Origin: Microbacterium sp. EST19A
GTDB lineage: Bacteria > Actinomycetota > Actinomycetes > Actinomycetales > Microbacteriaceae
Reading direction: 5' to 3'
Assembly: GCF_019969685.1 (NCBI RefSeq)
Contig: NZ_JAHXYZ010000002.1
Location: 868,001-932,000 of the forward strand
Length of the DNA stretch: 64,000 nucleotides
The translations under genes and the position numbers were made by a program. Positions 38,841 through 48,738 of this stretch are shown piece by piece; within the stretch, counting starts at the first letter, position 1; every line of letters begins with the position of its first letter. Below the pieces are notes generated by a model. It was not told the DNA's origin and searched no databases. It saw only the letters and a list, made by a program, of their open reading frames with translations.

Positions 38841-38890
38841 CCGGGGCGTCGGGCGTGCTCCGGCCCGGGCATCCGCCCGTCGAGCGGCGG

Positions 38891-40291
38891 TCAGTCCGGA
38901 CGATCCGAAGGGTCGCGCTTCGGGATCACGAACCCGCGCAGGTCGTCGAGCGGAGCGGTGTCGTCGAACGGCCGAGCGCTGTCGGACGTCGGGACATCGG
39001 ATGCCGCGCCGGGCACGGCATCCGCTTCGTCCACGATCGTGTCGGCCGACATCTCGGCCAGCCACCGATCGGTCCTCTCCTCGGCCAGTTCGTCGCGATG
39101 ACGCGGCGAGAGCAGGAGGATCGCCGCGCCGAGGAGCACTTCGCCGCCGAGGGCGAGTGCGAAGGGAAGCGGCGCCGGCCCGACCTCCGCCAGCCGTCCC
39201 GGCCCCATCGACCCGGAGGCGAGCACGGCGGCGAGCGCCGCGATCCCCGCCGTCACCACTCCGATGCCGAGCGCGATCACGGACCGCTGCGCCATGCCGA
39301 GCGGAGTGCCCTCCCACACGAGGCGCGAGCGGACCGCCCAGCCGGCGAACGCACCGGCCGCGATCGGGATCAGCACGACGATCAGCATCCAGATCGAGCT
39401 GTTCTCCGGCAGCAGGCCGAAGACGGGGATGCCGGGGACGACGCCGAGCTGCGTGCCCGCCGGCGACACGGCCGTGCCGACTCCGACCGCGAAGCCGGGG
39501 CCGGCGAGCCACGAGATCACCCACACGATCAGCGTGGGCAGGTAGACGAGCTGTCCGAGCGTCATGACCGTGAGTCCGAGCACGTCGACGCGGGCGGCCT
39601 GGAACAGGGCGACGACCTCGCCGCCGCGCAGGGCGATCATCACGGCGAGGGCCAGGGCAGCGGCTCCGGTCACGGCCACGAGCACGAAGGCCGTCCCCCG
39701 TGTGATCGCCGCGGGGACCGGAGCCCAGTCGTCCCGGGCGTCGACCGCGTCGTGGATGCGATCGAGCAGACCGCCGTCCCCCTCCTCCCACGCGACGCGG
39801 ACTCCCCCGCAGATCGCACCGACGAGGTACACCGCGGACGGGAGGACGATCGCGAGGATCAGTGGGGTCTGCGCCGCAGCGAGCCGGGCGCTCAGCGCCA
39901 CCCCGGTCGCGATGAGAGCGAACACGGCCGTACCCGAGAGCGAGCCGAGGAGCCAGGCGCCGGCGTTCGCTGCGCGCGTGCCCGAGCGCGCGGCGAAGAG
40001 CAGCGTGAAGAGCAGGAACGCCAGCGGCGTGATCGAGACGGCGAAGCTCGCGGCCTCCGCGGGGATGCCGAGCGAGACGATGAGCGCGTCGGGGATCGCC
40101 ACCTCGAGCGGCACCCCGTGTCCGAACTCCCAAAGTGTTCCGGTGAGCGGCCAGAGCGCGCCCCAGTCCGCAGTGACGCCGAACGCCAGGGTCCACAGCA
40201 GCGTCAGCGGCGCGAGGAGCACGGCGAGGCCGACGGCCGCGGCGATGGCGGCGTCGAAGGCGGCGAGGACCGCGACGAGGAGGCGTTGCAT
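38891..40291 (-). CDS. PerM / DUF6350-like multi-span membrane protein
   Basis: 466 residues with about ten hydrophobic helices in the first 400 residues and an acidic, Asp/Ser/Pro-rich cytoplasmic tail (ending [10 protein letters not shown]). Length, helix number and position next to purN match the actinobacterial DUF6350 family, one member of which (PerM) is linked to cell division and cell-envelope integrity in mycobacteria. No catalytic motif is visible. The ATG at 40291 has a TAGTCT element nine bases upstream. It is divergent from the purine permease gene. Confidence 0.82.
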   Translation of the reverse strand: MQRLLVAVLAAFDAAIAAAVGLAVLLAPLTLLWTLAFGVTADWGALWPLTGTLWEFGHGVPLEVAIPDALIVSLGIPAEAASFAVSITPLAFLLFTLLFAARSGTRAANAGAWLLGSLSGTAVFALIATGVALSARLAAAQTPLILAIVLPSAVYLVGAICGGVRVAWEEGDGGLLDRIHDAVDARDDWAPVPAAITRGTAFVLVAVTGAAALALAVMIALRGGEVVALFQAARVDVLGLTVMTLGQLVYLPTLIVWVISWLAGPGFAVGVGTAVSPAGTQLGVVPGIPVFGLLPENSSIWMLIVVLIPIAAGAFAGWAVRSRLVWEGTPLGMAQRSVIALGIGVVTAGIAALAAVLASGSMGPGRLAEVGPAPLPFALALGGEVLLGAAILLLSPRHRDELAEERTDRWLAEMSADTIVDEADAVPGAASDVPTSDSARPFDDTAPLDDLRGFVIPKRDPSDRPD

Positions 40292-40383
40292 ATCGAATCG
40301 AGACTACGACGACTTCCCGCTCACCGTCTGGGGGCGCGCGCTGGGCGGACGACACGATAGCGTCTTCTCCGGAGGTTCCCCCG

Positions 40384-41862
40384 ATGACAACTGCCCCATC
40401 CCCCGCACAGGCGCCCGCCGAGCCCACGAGCGCTCTCGACCGCTTCTTCGAAATCAGCAAGCGAGGATCCACGGTCGGCACCGAGATCCGCGGTGGCCTG
40501 GTCACTTTCGTCACGATGGCGTACATCGTGATCCTCAACCCGATCATCCTGTCGGGCAAGCCCGACGTGGCCGGCGACGTGCTCGCCTTCAACGCCGTCG
40601 GAGCAGCGACCGCCCTGACCGCCGGCGTCATGACGATCCTGTTCGGCGTCGTCACCCGCCTGCCGTTCGCCTTCGCTGCCGGCCTGGGCATCAACGCGTT
40701 CGTCGCGTTCTCGGTCGTCGGCCAGGTCACCTGGCCCGAGGCGATGGCGCTCGTGATGATCAACGGCGTCATCATCGTGCTGCTCGCCGCGACCGGATTG
40801 CGGAAGGCGATCTTCGACGCGGTGCCGTTCCAGCTCAAGATCGCGATCACGGTCGGCATCGGCCTGTTCATCGCCTTCATCGGCTTCGTCAACTCCGGCT
40901 TCGTCACTGCGACGGGCACGTCCTCGCCGCCCGTGGGCCTCGGCGTGAACGGCTCGGTCGCGACCGTTCCGAGCCTGCTGTTCGTGGTCACCCTGCTGCT
41001 CACCGGCATCCTCGTGGCACTGCGCATCAAGGGCGGCATGCTGATCGGCCTCGTCGGCGGCACCGTGCTCGCCGTGATCGTCGAGGCGATCTGGCACATC
41101 GGCGCTCGCGGCTTCGATGACGAGGGCAATGTCGTGAACCCTGGCGGCTGGGGTCTGACGGTCCCCGCCCTCAACGGCTCACCGGTCAGCGTGCCCGATC
41201 TCAGCCTGGTCGGAGCGGTCGACTTCACGTTCGACTTCGGCAAGGTCGGCATCGTGGCCGTGGTCATGATCGTCTTCACCCTGCTGTTCACGAACTTCTT
41301 CGACGCAATGGGCACCATGACGGGCCTCGCGAAGGAAGCGAACCTCGCCGACGACAACGGCGACTTCCCCCGCATCAAGTCGGCCCTGATCGTCGAGGGC
41401 GTCGGTGCGATCGCCGGCGGCGCGACCTCGTCCTCCTCGAGCACGGTGTTCATCGAATCCGGTTCCGGCATCGGCGAAGGCGCGCGCACCGGTTTCGCGA
41501 ACGTCGTCACCGGTGTCCTGTTCCTGCTCGCCATGTTCCTGACGCCGCTGACGTCGATCGTCCCGACCGAGATCGCGGCGGCCGCCCTGATCATCGTCGG
41601 TGCGATGATGATGGCGCAGATCCGGTTCATCGACTTCGCGGACTTCCGGGTGCTGCTGCCGGTGTTCCTCACGGTCTCGGTGATGCCGCTGACGTACTCG
41701 ATCGCGAACGGCATCGGCGCAGGCTTCGTGAGCTGGGTCGTCATCCACGCGTTCTCCGGCAAGGCCAAGAGCATCAGCCCGCTGTTGTGGGTGGTCGGCG
41801 TCGGGTTCCTGATCTTCTTCGCCCGTGGACCGATCGAGGCGCTCTTCGGCGTCGGCATCTGA
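40384..41862 (+). CDS. NCS2 family purine permease (AzgA type)
   Basis: 492 residues with 12-14 predicted membrane helices. AzgA-type signatures include FVTMAYIVILNPIIL near 41-55, FAAGLGINAFVAF near 96-108 and the conserved NFFDAMGTMTGLAKEANL near 305-322. The segment ATSSSSSTVFIESGSGIGEGARTGFANVV carries the substrate-site Glu. It should take up adenine, hypoxanthine or guanine by proton symport. GGAGG lies upstream of the ATG. It is divergent from the PerM-like gene and close to the purine synthesis genes, but on the other strand. Confidence 0.93.
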   Translation: MTTAPSPAQAPAEPTSALDRFFEISKRGSTVGTEIRGGLVTFVTMAYIVILNPIILSGKPDVAGDVLAFNAVGAATALTAGVMTILFGVVTRLPFAFAAGLGINAFVAFSVVGQVTWPEAMALVMINGVIIVLLAATGLRKAIFDAVPFQLKIAITVGIGLFIAFIGFVNSGFVTATGTSSPPVGLGVNGSVATVPSLLFVVTLLLTGILVALRIKGGMLIGLVGGTVLAVIVEAIWHIGARGFDDEGNVVNPGGWGLTVPALNGSPVSVPDLSLVGAVDFTFDFGKVGIVAVVMIVFTLLFTNFFDAMGTMTGLAKEANLADDNGDFPRIKSALIVEGVGAIAGGATSSSSSTVFIESGSGIGEGARTGFANVVTGVLFLLAMFLTPLTSIVPTEIAAAALIIVGAMMMAQIRFIDFADFRVLLPVFLTVSVMPLTYSIANGIGAGFVSWVVIHAFSGKAKSISPLLWVVGVGFLIFFARGPIEALFGVGI

Positions 41863-41870
41863 CACCAGGG

Positions 41871-41916
41871 GGTCTCCCAGAGCCCCGTAGCGCGCGCGGC
41901 GGGGCTCTGGTAGACC
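41871..41916 (+). terminator. Terminator after the purine permease gene
   Basis: CCAGAGCCCCG (41877-41887) pairs with CGGGGCTCTGG (41900-41910), and GGTCT/AGACC extend the stem outward across one mismatch. It begins nine bases after the stop; the loop is 12 nt. No strong T-run. Confidence 0.7.
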
Positions 41917-41946
41917 GGAGGCACCTCCACAGCAGAAGGTGAATCG

Positions 41947-42882
41947 ATGCCCGAACCCGACGCGGCCGCCGGCGCCCGCTATGTCACCGATGGCGGACTC
42001 GAGACCGACCTGGTCTTCCACCACGGCGTCGATCTGCCCGATTTCGCCGCGTTCGTCCTGCTCGACGACGACCACGGCCGTGCTCTCCTCCGCGAGTACT
42101 ACCGCGGCTTCGGCGAGGTCGCCCGCGCGCACGGCGCCAGCCTGAGGCTCGAATCGGCCACCTGGCGGGCGAGCGCGGACTGGGGTGAGCGCCTGGGATA
42201 TGACGCGGAAGCGCTCCACCGCGCCAACGCCGCGGCGGTGGACCTGCTCCACGACGTCGCAGCGGACTTCCGCGATCTGCCCGAGGTCCGGCTCGTGGGG
42301 GTGATCGGCCCCCGCGGCGACGGCTACCTGCCGGGTTCGTGGGACCCCCGCACCGGAGCCGATGACGCACTCGTCTACCATCGCGCGCAGGTGCAGGCGC
42401 TCAGCGACGCCGGCGTGCACGTCATCGCGGCGTACACGCTCACCGATCCCGCCGAGGCCATCGGCATCGTCCGCGCCGCACGCGAAGCCGGGATGCCGGT
42501 CGAGATCTCCTTCACCGTGGAGACCGACGGCGCTCTCGCCTCGGGACGCACGCTGGCGGAGACGATCGACCTCGTCGACGCAGCCGCCCCGCCGGACGGC
42601 TATCTGCTGAACTGCGCGCATCCGAAGCACCTCGACCGCGCGATCGATCCGACGGTCACCGCGAGGATCATCGGCATCCGCCCGAACGCATCTCGTCTCT
42701 CGCACGCCGAACTCGACGAGTCCGCGCAGCTCGACGACGGCGATCCCGACGAGCTCGCCGCCCGCACGGTCGACCTGCTGCAGCGGATGCCGGCCGTGCG
42801 CGTGATCGGCGGATGCTGCGGCACCGACGTCCGCCATATCGCGGAGATGTGGCGTCAGCTCAGCGCACAGGAATCGCGCTGA
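41947..42882 (+). CDS. Homocysteine S-methyltransferase family protein
   Basis: 311 residues. The barrel starts with YVTDGGLETDLVFHHGVDLP, the substrate loop, and carries the zinc ligands of the family: Cys in LLNCAHP near 220 and the Cys pair in IGGCCGTD near 284. It would transfer a methyl group from S-methylmethionine, SAM or betaine to homocysteine or selenocysteine; the donor cannot be fixed. It has its own start with an AGAAGG site and a terminator before it, so it is probably a single-gene unit. Confidence 0.85.
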   Translation: MPEPDAAAGARYVTDGGLETDLVFHHGVDLPDFAAFVLLDDDHGRALLREYYRGFGEVARAHGASLRLESATWRASADWGERLGYDAEALHRANAAAVDLLHDVAADFRDLPEVRLVGVIGPRGDGYLPGSWDPRTGADDALVYHRAQVQALSDAGVHVIAAYTLTDPAEAIGIVRAAREAGMPVEISFTVETDGALASGRTLAETIDLVDAAAPPDGYLLNCAHPKHLDRAIDPTVTARIIGIRPNASRLSHAELDESAQLDDGDPDELAARTVDLLQRMPAVRVIGGCCGTDVRHIAEMWRQLSAQESR

Positions 42883-42913
42883 GCCGACGTTCTTCCGGCG
42901 CCGACGCCAGATC

Positions 42914-43315
42914 TCAGGCGAAGGCGGCGGCGAACTCGGCGGAGGGTTCGATCGGCTCGATCACGTCGATGAGCACGCCGCCCGGCGCCTCGACGATGAA
43001 GTGCCGCTGGCCGAACGCCTCGTCCCGCAGGGTGAGTCGTTCGGGCAGGTCGCGCGCCCCCACCAGCCGGGCATGCTCGGCTGCGGCATCGGCGACCTCG
43101 ACGTTGAGCAGCAGGCCCCGCACCGGCTCGCGGAAACCGGCAGGGATGGTCTCGTGGTGTCGATCGAGGATGGCGAGCTCGCCGCCGTCGAATCGCAGGC
43201 TCACGTACCAGTCCGCCTCGAAGGTCGTCTCGAAGCCGAGCTCCTGGCGATAGAACGCCGCGGCTTCCGCGACGTCGTCGACCATCAGCACCGGGTAGAA
43301 GCTCGTGATGTCCAT
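42914..43315 (-). CDS. VOC family (glyoxalase/bleomycin resistance-like) protein
   Basis: 133 residues with two beta-alpha-beta-beta-beta units. The first strand carries [24 protein letters not shown] and the second half [20 protein letters not shown], a typical vicinal-oxygen-chelate pair. The C-terminal [22 protein letters not shown] includes the usual last Glu. Function may be binding of an antibiotic or a metal-dependent conversion of a small molecule. AAAGGGG precedes the ATG. It is divergent from a TetR gene across a 56-bp palindrome, so that TetR protein probably controls it. Confidence 0.88.
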   Translation of the reverse strand: MDITSFYPVLMVDDVAEAAAFYRQELGFETTFEADWYVSLRFDGGELAILDRHHETIPAGFREPVRGLLLNVEVADAAAEHARLVGARDLPERLTLRDEAFGQRHFIVEAPGGVLIDVIEPIEPSAEFAAAFA

Positions 43316-43325
43316 GCGATTCCCC

Positions 43326-43381
43326 TTTACATACTTTGTGTTTGTATCTTTGCTCTAGAATACATACACACCGCACGTAAA
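43326..43381. promoter_or_regulatory. 56-bp interrupted palindrome between VOC and TetR genes
   Basis: The DNA from 43326 to 43381 is symmetric about 43353/43354. Arms share TTTAC, TGTGT and TGTAT in the same order (about 16 of the outer 22 positions match their inverted partners). It is AT-rich in GC-rich surroundings and contains a TAGAAT -10 (43356-43361) for the TetR gene. It probably binds two dimers of the adjacent TetR protein. Confidence 0.65.
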
Positions 43382-43389
43382 GGAACCCC

Positions 43390-43971
43390 ATGCCCCGAGC
43401 ATCCGCCTCCGATGCCGCCGCGACCGCCCGCCGGATCCTCGGCGTCGCCGGTGCCCATTTCGCCGAGCACGGGTACGCCGCGGCATCCGTCGACGACATC
43501 GCGGGTGCGGCCGGTGTGACGCGTGGAGCCGTGTACCACCACTACTCGTCGAAGCCGCTCCTCTTCGCCGCGGTGGCCGCCGCGCAGCAGGAGCTCGTCG
43601 CCGATGCCATCATGAGCGCGACGGCCGACAGCACCCCGGATGCGGCGCTCCGTGACGGCAGCCATGCGTTCCTCGACGCGATCACGCACGGCGCGGCGGC
43701 GCGCGTCCTGCTCGTCGACGGACCGGCCGTGCTCAGCTGGGAGGACTGGCGGCGGTTCGACGCCGAAGGCGCGGCGGTGACGCTGCACGAGGGTCTCGCC
43801 GAAGCCGGCGTCGCTCCGGCGCTGCGGGATGCGCTGGCGGCGGCACTCTCGGGAGCCATGAACGAGCTCGCGCTCTGGCTCTCGGAGCGTCCGACGGATG
43901 CCGACGCTCGCGCCCAGGCGCACGACGCGCTCGACCAGCTGCTGGATGCTGTGGTTCCGCGGAGGTCCTGA
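43390..43971 (+). CDS. TetR family transcriptional regulator
   Basis: 193 residues. The N-terminal helix-turn-helix spans ARRILGVAGAHFAEHGYAAASVDDIAGAAGVTRGAVYHHYSSKPLLF (about 13-58), followed by an all-helical ligand domain containing the VLSWEDWRRFDAEGA segment common in one TetR subgroup. The ATG has AAAGGAA upstream. Divergence from the VOC gene and the shared palindrome indicate joint autoregulation and control of the VOC gene. The ligand is unknown. Confidence 0.93.
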   Translation: MPRASASDAAATARRILGVAGAHFAEHGYAAASVDDIAGAAGVTRGAVYHHYSSKPLLFAAVAAAQQELVADAIMSATADSTPDAALRDGSHAFLDAITHGAAARVLLVDGPAVLSWEDWRRFDAEGAAVTLHEGLAEAGVAPALRDALAAALSGAMNELALWLSERPTDADARAQAHDALDQLLDAVVPRRS

Positions 43972-43990
43972 CCGCGACGCCGGGCCCCAC

Positions 43991-44063
43991 TTCTGCGGCC
44001 ACGTCTACCTTTTGCGGCCTCACCGCTGCGAAATGGCCGCAGAAGGTGCGATTGGCCGCAGAG
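43991..44063. repeat. REP-like intergenic element B
   Basis: Nested palindrome of the same plan as the element at 29155-29228. Outer arms TTCTGCGGCCA (43991-44001) / TGGCCGCAGAG (44053-44063) match at 10 of 11. Inner arms ACCTTTTGCGGCC (44007-44019) / GGCCGCAGAAGGT (44035-44047) match at 12 of 13. It lies between the TetR stop and the sucD terminator, at the 3' ends of convergent genes. Confidence 0.68.
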
Positions 44064-44085
44064 GTTCCGCCACTCAGGTATGAAA

Positions 44086-44115
44086 GAAGGCCCCAGAGTG
44101 GAGTCCGGGGCCTTC
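44086..44115. terminator. Rho-independent terminator of sucCD
   Basis: GAAGGCCCC (44086-44094) pairs perfectly with GGGGCCTTC (44107-44115), 12-nt loop. In the minus (sucD) direction the stem is followed by TTTC. It lies 20 bases after the sucD stop. Confidence 0.85.
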
Positions 44116-44134
44116 AGATCAAGCGTAGCTCAGA

Positions 44135-45049
<915 letters not shown>

Positions 45050-45055
45050 TCAGTC

Positions 45056-46222
45056 TCAGGCGTTGGCGAGCTCGGCGGCCTTGTCGGCGCCCTCGTCCAT
45101 GGTGGCGGCCAGGGTGACGAGCGGGTGCGCGTACTCGGCGAGGATCGCGCGACCCTCGTCGACGCGGTTTCCGTCGAGACGCACGACGAGCGGCTTGGAT
45201 GCCGTGGCGCCCAGCGTCTCGAGCGCGCCCTTGATGCCGTTGGCCACGGCGTCGCATGCCGTGATGCCACCGAAGACGTTGACGAACACGCTCTTGACCT
45301 GCGGGTCGCCGAGGATGACGTCGAGACCTGCGGCCATGACCTCAGCCGAGGCGCCACCGCCGATGTCGAGGAAGTTGGCCGGCTTGACGCCGTTGTGGTT
45401 CTCACCGGCGTAGGCGACCACGTCGAGCGTCGACATGACGAGTCCTGCGCCGTTGCCGATGATGCCGACCTCGCCGTCGAGCTTCACGTAGTTGAGGCCG
45501 GATGCCTTGGCCTTGGCCTCGAGCGGGTCGGCCGCGTCCTTGTCTTCGAGCGCTTCGTGCTCGGGGTGACGGATCTCGGAGGCGTTGTCGTCGAGCGTGA
45601 CCTTGCCGTCGAGCGCGATGATGTCGCCCTCTTCGGTGCGGACCAGCGGGTTGACCTCGACCAGCGTCGCGTCCTCGCCCTTGTAGACGTCGAAGAGCTT
45701 CACGAAGACGTCGGAGACCTTCTCGACGAGGTCTTCGGGGAAGTTCGCGGCGCGCGCGATCTCGACGGCCTTCTCCTTGTCGATGCCCGTGAGCGGGTTG
45801 ACCTCGACGCGCGCGAGCGCCTCGGGACGCTCCACCGCGAGCTCTTCGATCTCCATGCCGCCCTCGACCGAGCAGAGGCTCAGGTAGGAGCGGTTGGCGC
45901 GGTCGAGCAACACGGAGAAGTAGAACTCCTCTGCGATGCGCGCACCCTGCGCGACCATGACGCGCTTGACGACGTGGCCCTTGATGTCGAGGCCGAGGAT
46001 GGCCTTCGCTGCTTCGTACGCCTCGTCGGGCGTCTTGGCGACCTTGACGCCGCCCGCCTTTCCACGGCCGCCGGTCTTCACCTGAGCCTTGACGACGACC
46101 ACTCCGCCGATCTTCTCGGCTGCCGCCCTCACCTCTTCAGGGGTGTCCGCGACGATGCCGGCGAGGACCGGCACTCCGTACTTCTCGAAAACGTCTCGTG
46201 CCTGGTACTCGTACAGATCCAC
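45056..46222 (-). CDS. sucC: Succinyl-CoA ligase, beta subunit
   Basis: 388 residues, starting [19 protein letters not shown] at a GTG (46222) with GAAGGA before it. The ATP-grasp domain shows [19 protein letters not shown] (about 42-60) and VEVNPLV near 209-215 for metal binding. The C-terminal ligase domain has [18 protein letters not shown] and the nucleotide region [17 protein letters not shown]. It is the first gene of the sucCD operon. A 16-bp palindrome (CGATGTC/GACATCG, 46261-46276) and a TAGGCT box (minus strand, 46288-46293) lie upstream. Confidence 0.97.
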   Translation of the reverse strand: MDLYEYQARDVFEKYGVPVLAGIVADTPEEVRAAAEKIGGVVVVKAQVKTGGRGKAGGVKVAKTPDEAYEAAKAILGLDIKGHVVKRVMVAQGARIAEEFYFSVLLDRANRSYLSLCSVEGGMEIEELAVERPEALARVEVNPLTGIDKEKAVEIARAANFPEDLVEKVSDVFVKLFDVYKGEDATLVEVNPLVRTEEGDIIALDGKVTLDDNASEIRHPEHEALEDKDAADPLEAKAKASGLNYVKLDGEVGIIGNGAGLVMSTLDVVAYAGENHNGVKPANFLDIGGGASAEVMAAGLDVILGDPQVKSVFVNVFGGITACDAVANGIKGALETLGATASKPLVVRLDGNRVDEGRAILAEYAHPLVTLAATMDEGADKAAELANA

Positions 46223-46390
46223 TGTGGTTCCTTCACTGGGCTGCTGTCTGGTAATTCTCTCGATGTCGAGACATCGACCAGTCCCCCAGCCTACTACCTC
46301 GGCCTGGGTCGACCCTGCGACAGGTCAGCCCGTATACCGGCGTAAACATCCACGTGACGGAAGAGCAACTCCGTCATACGGATTTTCCGC

Positions 46391-46419
46391 TTGACCCCGT
46401 CCGACGACCCGGCTATGTT
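46391..46419 (+). promoter_or_regulatory. Promoter of the xdhC operon
   Basis: TTGACC (46391-46396) and TATGTT (46414-46419) with a 17-bp spacer form the best housekeeping-type promoter in the window. Transcription would start near 46426, leaving an untranslated leader of about 150 nt before xdhC. Confidence 0.68.
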
Positions 46420-46425
46420 CGGGTC

Positions 46426-46576
46426 AGGCCTAGGCGGGTTACGACAGTGAACCATCTACCGGGCAACCCAGGCGGTGTCGCCAGGGAGGCGACCCGGTCA
46501 CCACTCCTCGTCGCGAGCCCAGCGCATCGCCCTGATCGGGCGCCGACCCACGGCGCCCCGGTGAGGAAGGTGCCCG
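46426..46576 (+). promoter_or_regulatory. Structured 5' leader of the xdhC operon (candidate riboswitch or attenuator)
   Basis: Two sets of mutually exclusive stems are visible. First, GGCG-gtgt-CGCC (46471-46482) competes with GTCGCC-aggga-GGCGAC (46477-46493). Second, CGCCC-tgatc-GGGCG (46528-46542) competes with GGGCGCC/GGCGCCC (46538-46544 with 46552-46558). The last stem ends five bases before the ribosome-binding site GAGGAAGG (46563-46570). GGTT/AACC (46437-46440 with 46450-46453) closes a further stem. It does not match consensus features of the Moco, guanidine, ZTP or glycine riboswitches as far as can be judged by eye. Confidence 0.45.
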
Positions 46577-47794
46577 ATGCTCGACCGCATCCAGGACTAT
46601 CGCGAATGCCTCGGCGACCCCGACCGCTGGGCGATCGCCACGATCATCGAGGTCTCCGGCTCGGTGCCGCGACCGGCCGGCACGTCGATGGCGGTGCGCG
46701 GCGACGGACGCACGATCGGCTCGGTCTCCGGCGGGTGCGTCGAGGGTGCCGTGGTGGATGCCGCACTCACGGCCCTGGAATGCGGAGTGACCGCGGTGCA
46801 CTCGTTCGGCTACGCCGACGACGACGGCCTCGAGATCGGACTGATGTGCGGCGGCGATGTGCGGGTGCTCGTGCAGCCGCTCCGCACGTTCGCCGACGAC
46901 ACGCTCGCGCAGCTCGCGGACGAGGGCGGCGGCGACGGCAGGCTCCGGCTGGTCCGCGACGTCCCGCTCGACGACGACAGCGGGCTCCCCCCGGATGCCG
47001 TCGTCACAGCGTTCGCGGTCGGCGCGACCACCGCTGACATCTCCGCAGCCGTCGGCGCGGCATCCGCTCGTCTCGACGCGGCACTCCTCTCCGGCGGCAC
47101 CCGGGTGATCGAGATCACCGACGGCACCGGACCGGAATGCCGCGTCGTCCGTCGTCTGCTCGTCGAGTCGAGCGTGCGCCCTGCCCGCGTCCTCATATAC
47201 GGCGCCAACGACTTCTCGGCCGCGCTCGCGCAGGCCGCTGCCGCGCTCGGGCGGCACGTGACGGTCTGCGATGCCCGTCCGGTGTTCGCCACGCACGCCC
47301 GGCATCCCGGCGCACACGAAGTGGTGCGCATGCATCCGGTCGTGCACTTCGAGGCCGAGCTCGCGGAGGGTCGCATCGACGCCCGCACCGCCGTGATCCT
47401 GCTCACGCACGACCCACGGTTCGATCTGCCCGTCCTCGATCGCGCGCTGAGGCTCGACCTGTCGTACGTCGGCGCGATGGGATCGCGCGTGACCCATGAG
47501 AAACGCGCGCAGGAGCTGCGCGCCGGCGGCCTCGGCGACGGCGAACTCGGCCGGCTGCACTCCCCGATCGGTCTCGATCTCGGCGCCCGGACTCCGGAGG
47601 AGGTGGCCGTGTCGATCCTCGCCGAACTCATCCTGACCGAGAGCAGGTCACGCGGCCCAGCCGTGCCCGATCGACGCACCCGCGCGGTTCCGAGCCGCCT
47701 GCGCGACACCGCGGGCGACGTGCACGACGACAGCCGCGTGTGCATGCCCGAGCCCTCCCTGCTCGCCGACCGGGAGGTGCCGGCATGGACATGA
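46577..47794 (+). CDS. xdhC: XdhC family molybdenum cofactor insertion/sulfurylation protein
   Basis: 405 residues. The N-terminal XdhC/CoxI domain has VSGSVPRPAGTSMAV and GSVSGGCVEGAVVDAAL with the conserved Cys near 55, plus GLMCGGDVRVLVQPL. The C-terminal Rossmann domain has RVLIYGANDFSAALAQAAAALG near 209-230 and the closing GAMGSRVTHEKRAQELR...LHSPIGLDLGARTPEEVAVSI. Such proteins bind and sulfurate the cofactor and deliver it to xanthine dehydrogenase-type enzymes. A 40-residue Arg-rich tail extends past the normal end and overlaps the next gene by ten bases. It is the first gene of a four-gene molybdoenzyme operon. Confidence 0.92.
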   Translation: MLDRIQDYRECLGDPDRWAIATIIEVSGSVPRPAGTSMAVRGDGRTIGSVSGGCVEGAVVDAALTALECGVTAVHSFGYADDDGLEIGLMCGGDVRVLVQPLRTFADDTLAQLADEGGGDGRLRLVRDVPLDDDSGLPPDAVVTAFAVGATTADISAAVGAASARLDAALLSGGTRVIEITDGTGPECRVVRRLLVESSVRPARVLIYGANDFSAALAQAAAALGRHVTVCDARPVFATHARHPGAHEVVRMHPVVHFEAELAEGRIDARTAVILLTHDPRFDLPVLDRALRLDLSYVGAMGSRVTHEKRAQELRAGGLGDGELGRLHSPIGLDLGARTPEEVAVSILAELILTESRSRGPAVPDRRTRAVPSRLRDTAGDVHDDSRVCMPEPSLLADREVPAWT

Positions 47795-48738
47795 CGAGCG
47801 TCGACGAGGTGCTCCTGTGCGCCGACCCGTCGGCCTGGCGTCGGGGCGATTCGTGGCTCGCCGGCGGCACGGTGCTGTACTCCTACGGCACCGACGTCAC
47901 CCGGGGCGCGCCGACCCGGCTGCTCGACATCACCGGCGCCGGGTGGGAGCCCCTGAGCTGGACGACCGATCCCGATGGCTCCCCCGCTCTCGAGATCGCC
48001 GCCACCTGCCGGGTCAGCGACCTGTACGCACTTCCCGATGCCGACGACCTGCCGGTGCCGCGTGCCGCCCTGCCCGGCCTCGATCTGATCCGGCCGGCGT
48101 GCGACGCGTTCGTGGCGTCGTGGAAGATCTGGAACGTCTCGACGGTCGGCGGCAACGTCGCCACGGCGCTGCCGGCCGGTCCGATGATCTCGCTGCTCGC
48201 CGGGTGGGACGCGATCGCATTGATCCTGCGTCGCGACGGGCGGCGACGTCGTGTCCGGGTCTCGGCGCTCGTGACCGGCGCCACGCGCACCGGCCTCGAA
48301 GACGGGGAGCTGATCCGCAGCTTCCACGTGCCGGGCCTCTCGTTGCGGCAGATTCCGGCGTTCCGCCGCATCTCCCTCACCGAGCGCGGGCGTTCGGCGG
48401 CCCTGCTGATCGGACGACGCACGTCGGATCAGTCGGTGCGGCTGACCGTGACGGCATCCACGTTCCATCCGATCGTGCTGGATCTCGGCGCGGAACCGGA
48501 AGCGGATGCCGGAACGGTGCACGCCGACGCGGAATCGTGGCGACGGGCGATCGACGAAGCCACGGCCCGACGCGGCTGGTACGACGACATCCACGGTGCG
48601 CCGTCCTGGCGTCGCCTGATGACGCATCGACTGGGAGACGAGATCCTCGCCGAGCTGCTGCCCGGCGTCGCGACCGGCGTCGATGCGGCGCTCGGGCGGA
48701 CGACCGGCGACCTGCACATCGAACGGAGGGCATCATGA
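47785..48738 (+). CDS. FAD-binding subunit of a xanthine dehydrogenase / CO dehydrogenase-type enzyme
   Basis: 317 residues. The PCMH-type FAD domain shows RGDSWLAGGTVLYSYG near 18-33 and WNVSTVGGNVATALPAGPMISLL near 115-137, the two FAD-binding loops. The C-terminal part is the CO-dehydrogenase flavoprotein domain (AFRRISLTERGRSAALLIG). It would pass electrons from the iron-sulfur centres to NAD+ or another acceptor. The start at 47785 has GGGAGG seven bases before it. Its stop overlaps the next start by four bases (ATGA), as expected for a complex made in fixed ratio. Confidence 0.9.
   Translation: MDMTSVDEVLLCADPSAWRRGDSWLAGGTVLYSYGTDVTRGAPTRLLDITGAGWEPLSWTTDPDGSPALEIAATCRVSDLYALPDADDLPVPRAALPGLDLIRPACDAFVASWKIWNVSTVGGNVATALPAGPMISLLAGWDAIALILRRDGRRRRVRVSALVTGATRTGLEDGELIRSFHVPGLSLRQIPAFRRISLTERGRSAALLIGRRTSDQSVRLTVTASTFHPIVLDLGAEPEADAGTVHADAESWRRAIDEATARRGWYDDIHGAPSWRRLMTHRLGDEILAELLPGVATGVDAALGRTTGDLHIERRAS

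Larger units (their letters stand above)
46223..46576. other. 354-bp divergent spacer between sucC and xdhC
   Basis: No gene. The sucC side holds a 16-bp palindrome with arms CGATGTC / GACATCG (46261-46267 and 46270-46276) and a minus-strand TAGGCT -10 candidate. The xdhC side holds a good plus-strand promoter (46391-46419) and a structured leader of about 150 nt (46426-46576), listed separately. Confidence 0.75.

Noticed and set aside
46426..46576. Assignment of the xdhC leader to the molybdenum cofactor riboswitch
   Set aside because: The diagnostic conserved strings of that class could not be found by eye, so it is reported only as an unassigned structured leader.
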